A stretch of 64,000 nt of DNA from Mesodorylaimus sp. YZB2_4. Lineage: Eukaryota; Nematoda; Enoplea; Dorylaimida; Dorylaimidae. Below the pieces are notes generated by a model. That model searched no databases. It worked only from the letters and a program-made list of their open reading frames with translations, and was not told the DNA's origin. The stretch lies in NCBI GenBank assembly GCA_030248295.1, contig JASANH010000138.1, positions 620,001 through 684,000 on the forward strand. The letters run 5' to 3'. Every line of letters begins with the position of its first letter. Positions within the stretch are counted from its first letter, which is position 1. This document shows positions 57,301 through 64,000 of the stretch, one piece after another. The position numbers and the translations under genes were made by a program.

Positions 57301-59958
57301 TCGCATTTCGTTGCCTCTTTTGTAGCTCTCTCATTCACACTCATATTTTCGTCCATCAAATCCCGATTGTCCCGCTCCAATCGATTTACTGTCGATAATA
57401 GTTTGCTAATTTCATTCCGTGTCTCCGTCAGCGACGATTGTGAAGAATCGAGTAAATTTCGCACCTTTGAATTCTCCGATTTGATTCGATCCAACTCTTG
57501 GCTCATACGATCATTCTCTTCTTCCAACCGTGACTCTGTATTCTCCAATTCCAACATCCGCTTTTGGCAACGTTCCAATTGACTAAAATGCAATTTCGAT
57601 CTTAGCAGTTGCAGATAAATTTCCACAAAAGACCGAACTTATTTAATGACGCGATTTGTTCTTCCAATGCGTCACGCAATTTCTTTTCAGACGCCAGCCG
57701 ATCGCTTTGACTCAACGACACTTGGGAACGGTATTTCTCTTTCTGCTGCAAAGCGTCGTCTCGTTCTCGCTGCCTGAAACTTTTTCGTGAAGACAAATAT
57801 AAAGTAAAAAAACGAAGCATCGACTTACAGCGTAGATATTCGCATATGGGCATCGTTCAGTTCACGCTCTAGTCGATCACGCTCTGATGTGTTAGCGCCA
57901 GTCGGTTTCATTTCAGCTAGACGTTGCTGAGCAGACCGCAGCCGAGCCGACAACTCCTAAAATCACAGAGACAGAGCCATAAGTGATAAAAAATTACAGG
58001 GTCCAAAGGCAATGTGAAGTATAAAAACCAAATCCGCACACGCGGAAACAAAACCCGTGGAATAACCCAGAGGACACCAAGCTATCACGGGAACGGATAA
58101 TCGCGGACAATATTCACTCATCCAGTCACGCCAAGTGTCGGTCATTTCAGCACCTACTTACATTAATCTCACGTTGACGTCTGTCAAAAGCTTCTCTGAC
58201 CATGCGCACAGTTGTTTCAGCAGCAGCTCGTCCTCGTACACTCCTCGGACTATGTGATCGAGCTCGTCGACGTGGTGACACCACACCAGTGCTTCCACCA
58301 GCGGACTCTTGATACGCGCTGTCAGCCATGTCCCGAAGGGCGTTATGCAAGTAATCAATAAAGCTATCATCCCGCTCGTCCTAAAACATAGATCACATAA
58401 AAGCTTGTTCGAAAGTACCTACATAAAAAAGCTTGTTACTTTAGTCTCCGTTAGCGACCGTTTCAGATTTTCGATATGTTTATCTTTTTCCGATATGTAA
58501 GATTCAAACGAACGCTTCTCTTCCAACAGCTCCTCGACCCTGTAAGGCGCTTTGGGGGCCGTAGATTAAAAACATACCGAATCAGAGACTTACTTGATCT
58601 GCAAACTCTTGATCTCCTCCTCTTTGAGATTCTGGCTCTCAGTCAAACGTCGTATATTTTCCCAAACCAACTGTTCAACACTTGTAGCTGTTGACTCAGA
58701 TTCCTTAAAAACGCACTCACTTGTCAGTCAAATCTGAGAATGAAATTCTAAAACTTCAATGAAATTCATACTTGGCTTATGCCTGCGCGCTCCAAGGCTC
58801 GACTGCTCGCAGCGAATGCGTTTCTTAAGCCGAACTGTCGGCAAGCACTAATAGCATTCTTGACAGCACGTTGCATTTCGGATTCCATCGTTGACAAACC
58901 TCGTAAAGTCGTCGACCGAGTGTCCAAAAAGTCGCGTCGCAAATTTTGCAATGATCGCCATAAAGTCAGCATTTGCCGATGCTCACTCGCCAGATGGGAT
59001 ACGTAGGTCTGCAAAGAAGACAGTGTCCAAACGGTACCAAAAATAATGGCCACACAAATTACCGTCTCCGTTTTCTTGTACTCTTCGGATTGGCGATTAA
59101 CTTCCTGTCGCACAGTGTCGTACAGTTGCGTGACGCGGAGCAGATCACTGGTCAAATGGAAATTAGCCGACCGCATATCTTCTAGTTCTTGACGCAGTGT
59201 TGTATTCACTTCATGCAATGTAGAGGTCCTTAAACAAGTTGTTCTCCTGCCTGTCGTAGTCAGGCTGAGATGACACTGTCCTTACTTTTCTTGTTCCTCC
59301 AGCAGTCGACTCATTAAGCCATCGTCGCTTCCGCCCGCATGTCCGCCTAGTCCCGACGATCTGTATGACTATAGCAAAAGGGCAATGCATGTTGAAGAGG
59401 CAACTGGATGGAAGCCAAGCAACTGTTCTCACTCACAGTTCTTCCAGGTCCAGATGGAGAGAGAGGCGATGTAGCTGCCGCCGCCAACGCGGCATTCCGT
59501 TCAGCCGTTTCCATTTCTGCCATGCGACGTTGGGAATCTTTGAGCTTGTCTTGCAGCTTGGAGATCAAGCTGGTTTGCCGATCAAGACGTCTTTGAAATC
59601 CATATTCCGTCTCCGCCAAGCGACGCCGCAAGCTAACATTTTCATCTTGCAGTGCTTCGGCATACTCATGGTCACTGCCGCGAGGGGAACCATCCTAACC
59701 AAAAATAGTCTAATGCACTAGCGCAAGGTACGCTAAGAAAACCATTACCAGGTCTCCGCTGGTGGCTCCTGTAGTGATGGGCATGGGCGAAATGTCGTCT
59801 CCCTCGCGGATCACGGATATCGTGCGCTCGTCCGATTCCCTAAGATTAATAGAATTGATACGGGATAGATAATGCGGGTAGCTCAAACTTGATACTCTCT
59901 GCCAAAGGTACCTCAGCTTTTTAGTGCTCTTAGCCGTTTCCTTTCTCGCAAAGGACAT
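54397..59958 (-). CDS. CROCC: Rootletin-like coiled-coil protein of the ciliary rootlet (many exons)
   Basis: Forms the striated rootlet that anchors cilia and links centrioles. About 20 short-intron exons give a product I estimate at around 1,400 residues (exons not all resolved). It starts MSFARKETAKSTKKLR at 59958, then RESDERTISVIREGDD. A block at about 59530-59690 reads ALQDENVSLRRRLAETEY..RRLDRQTSLISKLQDKLKD, which is the N-terminal rootletin motif. The rest is almost uninterrupted heptad coiled coil, for example LDLDSEINHLRSEKQDALRQ and LEQLRAEEQRSGRLQSELEH, down to a Ser/Gly-rich tail that ends near 54397. The first exon is short, and an earlier start exon in 59960-60130 cannot be excluded. 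A similar long coiled coil such as a centrosomal protein is the alternative, but the N-terminal motif favours rootletin. Confidence 0.82.
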
Positions 59959-60173
59959 GGTGTATCCAGTAACAGGTTACGAGGACACGAATATCAGCGA
60001 TCAGCAATGTGTGAGCGGGCACATATCCCTAACACTGCCATACAAGCCCTTCCATCCGAGTCAAAAGCTGACACGGTCTAGCGAAGGGATGAGGCGTACG
60101 CTTCATCGTACCTCGTTTCTTCCAGATTTTCGTCCTCCATTGACAGATAATGGTCCGCTATTATGGCTCGCCT

Positions 60174-60410
60174 TTATCTCTCCATAACTGTCGCCTGGCG
60201 TACCTTCACTCCAGACGCCACCATTACGCTTTCGTTTTCAGGGACTGAACGATCGTTGTCAACGCGAGAACTAGCCGGTACGGAATCGATCTCTTGCAAA
60301 GACCAGGCGCGAAAATAAGCCACAGCTACCGTTGTTGCTAAGGTCACGCCGACCCTCGATGTCCGACGCGTGACAACGGACCGCATGAGCCGGAAATAAA
60401 ACTGATCCAT
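60174..60410 (-). CDS. Small single-span membrane protein, unknown
   Basis: 78 residues from the ATG at 60410: MDQFYFRLMRSVVTRRTSRV, then a hydrophobic stretch VGVTLATTVAVAYFRAW and a polar tail. The basic-then-hydrophobic start would suit a mitochondrial or membrane-anchored protein. A donor-like GTGAAG|GTACGCC near its end means the true C-terminus could lie on another exon, or this could be an upstream exon of the rootletin gene 216 bases further on. Confidence 0.4.
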   Translation of the reverse strand: MDQFYFRLMRSVVTRRTSRVGVTLATTVAVAYFRAWSLQEIDSVPASSRVDNDRSVPENESVMVASGVKVRQATVMER

Positions 60411-60883
60411 AACAGACGCTGAAATTTGAACGCTTCATAAAAGGAGAAAAAAGGGTAAAAGCATACAAAATACAAGGCCCAGGTGTAAATACTCAAGAGT
60501 CAAATTTCCCAGTTTCCCAATTTAGCTAAATGCAAACGACGAGGAAACGTCTGTGTGTGCAATAAATTGGAAAGAACATGAAGCACCCATGTACAGAAAA
60601 AGATACGCGGAATCATATTTCTAAAGACACATTAATTTTGGTAACTGAAGTGGCAGAAAGATTGGTTTGTTCTCCCTTCCCCTTTTCACTGTTTAAATCG
60701 CGCCATTTAGCAGTTTTTGAGGACTATACCTGCGCATCACTTTATGCTTATATCAAACAGACGCGAATGTGTGCGCTACGTTCTTGGGAAATGTCATTTT
60801 CAACAATTTCGTTAAAAATTTTTGTGTTTCGGTGGGTTTAGTAAGTAGAGATTTGTTACCATATTTGAAGAAATTCCGGAAAA
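60411..60883. other. Intergenic DNA upstream of RPL9
   Basis: Presumed promoter region of the ribosomal protein gene; no distinct element identified. Confidence 0.5.
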
Positions 60884-63404
60884 ATGAAAGTGATTCAGTC
60901 ACAACTCACTGTTAAAATACCAAAAGAAGGTAAGCGTTTGGCTTTTGGTTTTGAACATCAAATGTAGGCAAGAAGAAGAATGTCCGCTCGACCTGTAGAA
61001 CTTAAACATACGTAGATAGGCCGACTTACTCGCTCACTAGCTACTGTATGTGTGCGCAGAAGGATAAGATTACTGCTGATTTAACTTGTGTGCGGTATTT
61101 TTGTATTACCAATACTTAGTTTACGGGCAAGTTTACGTACGTGATCAGCCACGTGAAATAGGTAGTTTCACGAGGTCGGAACGAGCAAGTGAAACTTCCT
61201 GTGATAAATAATCCTAACTGTAATCATAAAAATACAGTAGATTAATGTAGCCTCTCTGCTTCAGGTTGAGGTCTATTAGGCCTATTTATCGCAGTAAACT
61301 AGCCCGCATGCCCTAAACAGGTAATAAATAGGCGTCCTGAAGATATAGCCGACTAAACTAAGGCGATAGTTGTTACAATGAGAATATGCGGGCAAGGCTG
61401 ATGCTAGGAAGTACTGTATGAATATTGCTATATATATTGGCCTATGTCTTACTGCAGGATTAAGTAAAAAATACGTCGTCTCATGTACATGGAATACCCG
61501 TGTGCCTACATACCTCATGTGCTTAGATAGGCCCACGTGCCTTTATTATGAAAACCGTTGTTCTATTTGCAGTGACGGTTACTGTCAATGGTCGTCGCGT
61601 TACTGTTTCGGGCCCACGCGGCAAGCTGACCAAGGATTTCCGCCATCTGAGCCTCGACATGGAAATGTTGAACAAACGCACGTTGCTGGTTCGAAAATGG
61701 TTTGGTATTCGCAAAGAATTAGCTGCCGTCCGAACTGTTTGCAGTCACATCAAGAACATGATAACCGGAGTCACCATCGTAAGTTAGCCATTCATTTATG
61801 CTGCATTGCTGCTAACTGTGACCGCGCCACAAATTTGTGTAGAGGTACGCCTGAAGGTAGCGCAGACTATATCCTGAGCGACCTACGTATCACCTGCTAT
61901 ACCTTACCCAATTTCCTACTCGGTCGGAACTACAGTCATTTTCTTGACTTTAACCCTAAACCCATTGTGAGTTCAAATTGGGCATCTCTTGACCCATCGG
62001 TAACCACAAATCACAAACCGTCGCACTTCGTGTGACTCTGTCCAAAACCTTGGATGCCTGCGGTTTGTAAGTGTACGCAGAAACGGAAGTACTATTCATC
62101 TCTTAGCAGTTTTGTGTTCTCTGATCAGCTGCTCATCATCACTTTATCTATCCCATCACAGTTCAATAGAATCATATGACCGATTGAATCAATAGGATTG
62201 ACGGAGCTAGCAAAAAGTTGGAAACTGCATGACTGGGACTTTAGTTGGGCCCGGGTGTCGATCTCACGGCAGTCGCAGTATGGAGCCATAAATTTCAATG
62301 CCGCGAAAACCAACCATTTATTTTTTAACGCTCACCATGCCTTTATCAGCACACGGAATAGGTACACTTTGTTTTGACGCACCATTGACCAGGCAAATCG
62401 CAAACCGACATATAAGCAAGCTCCTGGTGCGCTAAATGACTGCCACATTTTAATCCACCGCTAAACTAGTCAATATATGTATTTGTCAAGGGCAATGACA
62501 ATACAAGTGCATTCTTATTTCTTGTTTAGAAAATGCATTTTATTTCAGGGTTTTCGATACAAGATGCGATCAGTTTACGCCCACTTTCCAATCAACGTTG
62601 CTTTGCAAGATAAAGGATCATTGGTTGAGGTATGTGGCACATTTCGCTTTTCTTCTTTTTTCACCATACCGTGTTATTTTGTTTCAGATTCGCAACTTTT
62701 TGGGCGAGAAATACGTGCGACGCGTCCAGCTACCGAAGGGAGTATCAGCAGCCATGTCGACTGCTCAAAAAGACGAATTGATTCTAGATGGCAATGACAT
62801 CGAGCTGGTTTCACAAGCAGGTAAACAACAGATTTTTGCTTCTCTTTCATTAGAAGACCTTCCCCGGGTCTGGCATGGATAAATGACCATGCATTCCCTG
62901 GTTGTAGGGCTGAAATCAATCATTAGCTATTTGCTTCCGCGTTTCCTCCGGCTGCATTTTTATTTGGTAACCGTTAGTGGGAAAGTGTGGGACGATGCTT
63001 GAACTTGAAAATTCCGAATGTCGCGCATGAATGCCAGCTGGGCTGGGCTGATACTCAGGAGGATGGACCCAGCCGAGAGCCCCTTAGTTGATCTCTAACA
63101 GCAAGTGGGACCAGGATATTTTCTATGAAAATAGGCAAATCGAAACTGTCTCCTTACATACAAGCTATTATATTTCCTAATATGCCTGGGGCCGACCAGT
63201 GGCATCCTGATCTAACCTCTTGTCGAACCTATCCTTCTCCCGCCATAGGAACACTGCTATGCGGACTTTGTTTTGCTGTGTGCTCACTCGATCCTCGTTT
63301 TAGCCGCTCGTATTCAGCAGTCGACGTCGGTGAAGAACAAGGATATTCGTAAATTTTTGGACGGTATCTATGTTTCTGAGCGTTTGAACGTGGTTGAACA
63401 GTGA
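60884..63404 (+). CDS. RPL9: 60S ribosomal protein L9 (uL6), 5 exons
   Basis: Large-subunit ribosomal protein near the factor-binding site. Exons: 60884-60929, 61573-61778, 62549-62629, 62688-62820, 63304-63404; 188 residues, in frame. It starts [15 protein letters not shown], then [70 protein letters not shown] and [17 protein letters not shown], and ends [17 protein letters not shown]. Each block is a known L9 signature, and the length matches (about 190). Introns 1, 2 and 4 are long for this window (640, 770 and 480 bases); such introns in ribosomal protein genes often host snoRNAs, but I could not identify one by eye. Confidence 0.97.
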
Positions 63405-63805
63405 ACACGATAGAAGAGAATGCAAAGTTCGGAGAGGTTTATGAATGGGCGCTTTCCCCATCTCTGCGCAGCGCCTAATGTTTGCTATGGTCGAAAATGT
63501 TGTTATCGCTGTTGAAATCGTAAAATGACGATGATAATTGACTTTTTGCTGCTCGTTTTGTAAGGGGCGTTTGTAGTCGGGGCCGGGGGCGGTACAGCAC
63601 GCGTATTCCGAGCTGAGGGCCATGGAAAGAACTAGTTCGTTTGTCTCACTGTAAATGGCGAGTTGACTCGCGTTCACTGGCTCACTCGTTTCTGAAGTTG
63701 GGTGTATGGAGGTGTAGTCGTCCGGAAATACCCTGTATCGCACTCGACAACACTCGCATTCACTTTCGACGGGCACTGAACGTCCGCTGGGTTCGATTCC
63801 AGCAA
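63405..63805. other. Intergenic DNA
   Basis: 3' flank of RPL9 and 5' flank of the right-edge gene; no feature called. Confidence 0.5.
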
Positions 63806-64000
63806 ATGGCCCGAACGCGCCGACGCCCCGCTTTTTTGAATCACAGGCCTCACATCAGTAGTTACCGATATTGGCTGTACGGGTTCAATTTGGTGTTGCT
63901 CATGGTCCTGTTCGCCTTCGTATCGATAACATGCAAGATCCTGCACAAGGATCGCATGTTCCTGTTCCCTTTGGACCACTCGGAGCCACTCATACTCTAT
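63806..64000 (+). CDS. N-terminus of a membrane protein, cut by the window edge
   Basis: From the ATG at 63806 the frame stays open for 65 codons to the end. The basic start (MARTRRRPAFLNHRPH) is followed by YWLYGFNLVLLMVLFAFVSI, a membrane span, and then CKILHKDRMFLFPLD. A basic tail before a first span with 'GFN' resembles tetraspanin-type or other multi-span proteins, but this is too short to assign. It could also stop or splice just beyond the edge. Confidence 0.5.
   Translation, partial: MARTRRRPAFLNHRPHISSYRYWLYGFNLVLLMVLFAFVSITCKILHKDRMFLFPLDHSEPLILY

Noticed and set aside
60884..63404. snoRNA genes in RPL9 introns
   Set aside because: The introns are long enough, but I could not pair C/D or H/ACA boxes convincingly by eye.
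63780..63805. tRNA T-arm-like GGTTCGATTCC
   Set aside because: The B-box match is good, but no A box, anticodon arm or paired acceptor stem can be formed upstream.

Overview
This window is nuclear DNA from a small-genome invertebrate animal. The genes are split by short introns (often 45-90 bases) with GTAAG-like donors and TTTTAG or TTTCAG acceptors. Recognisable products are all animal: Beclin-1, a CNC-bZIP factor, rootletin, ribosomal protein L9, the epsilon subunit of mitochondrial ATP synthase, a Na-K-Cl cotransporter, phosphatidylinositol synthase, a TMEM248 relative and a Tudor protein. The very short Beclin N-terminus, the MATH-BTB genes, acceptor-like signals just before several start codons and poly-G tracts would fit an ecdysozoan (nematode-like or tardigrade-like). 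I cannot fix the phylum from sequence alone.

Layout. 1-13 kb is repeat-rich: pogo/Tigger-like remnants, an element with 15-bp inverted ends (4299-5829), tRNA-derived SINE-like copies, and two MATH-BTB genes that are copies of each other (a decayed one at 2560-3664, an intact one at 11417-12574). 13-17 kb (+) holds ATP synthase epsilon and a 12-exon double-Tudor protein. 17.7-25.5 kb (-) is a 14-exon NKCC-type SLC12 cotransporter; one of its introns contains an intronless membrane-protein gene on the opposite strand (22.2-23.8 kb). 27.1-31.1 kb (+) is a nine-exon gene whose reading frame joins an E2-like (UBC) fold without the catalytic cysteine, a KH-like segment and a C-terminal RING. 31.5-35.5 kb (+) is a 15-exon S9-family serine peptidase. 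37.4-41.4 kb (-) has Beclin-1 followed 259 bases later by a CNC-bZIP factor with an N-terminal membrane anchor, like NFE2L1. 42.7-45.6 kb has phosphatidylinositol synthase (+) and a TMEM248-like protein (-), convergent. 47.7-49.0 kb (+) is an inositol 2-dehydrogenase-like oxidoreductase. 49.5-51 kb carries two MITE-like inverted-repeat elements. 51.8-54.2 kb (+) has a coiled-coil protein, a small unknown protein and a small secreted protein. 54.4-60.0 kb (-) is rootletin. 60.9-63.4 kb (+) is ribosomal protein L9, and a membrane-protein gene runs off the right end.

For nine multi-exon genes (Tudor, SLC12, UBC-KH-RING, S9 peptidase, CNC-bZIP, Beclin, PI synthase, TMEM248-like, inositol dehydrogenase) and RPL9 I chained exons by hand. 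Every chain stays in frame and ends at a stop, which supports the models, though no transcript evidence was available.

Themes: stress and proteostasis (Beclin, CNC factor, RING protein, peptidase), inositol metabolism (synthase and dehydrogenase) and cilia (rootletin). These are neighbours, not a demonstrated pathway. The most unusual items are the UBC-KH-RING protein, a five-copy repeat with a conserved tetraloop hairpin, a perfect 38-bp palindrome, and a strong excess of the 7-mer TACTGTA/TACAGTA in non-coding DNA.
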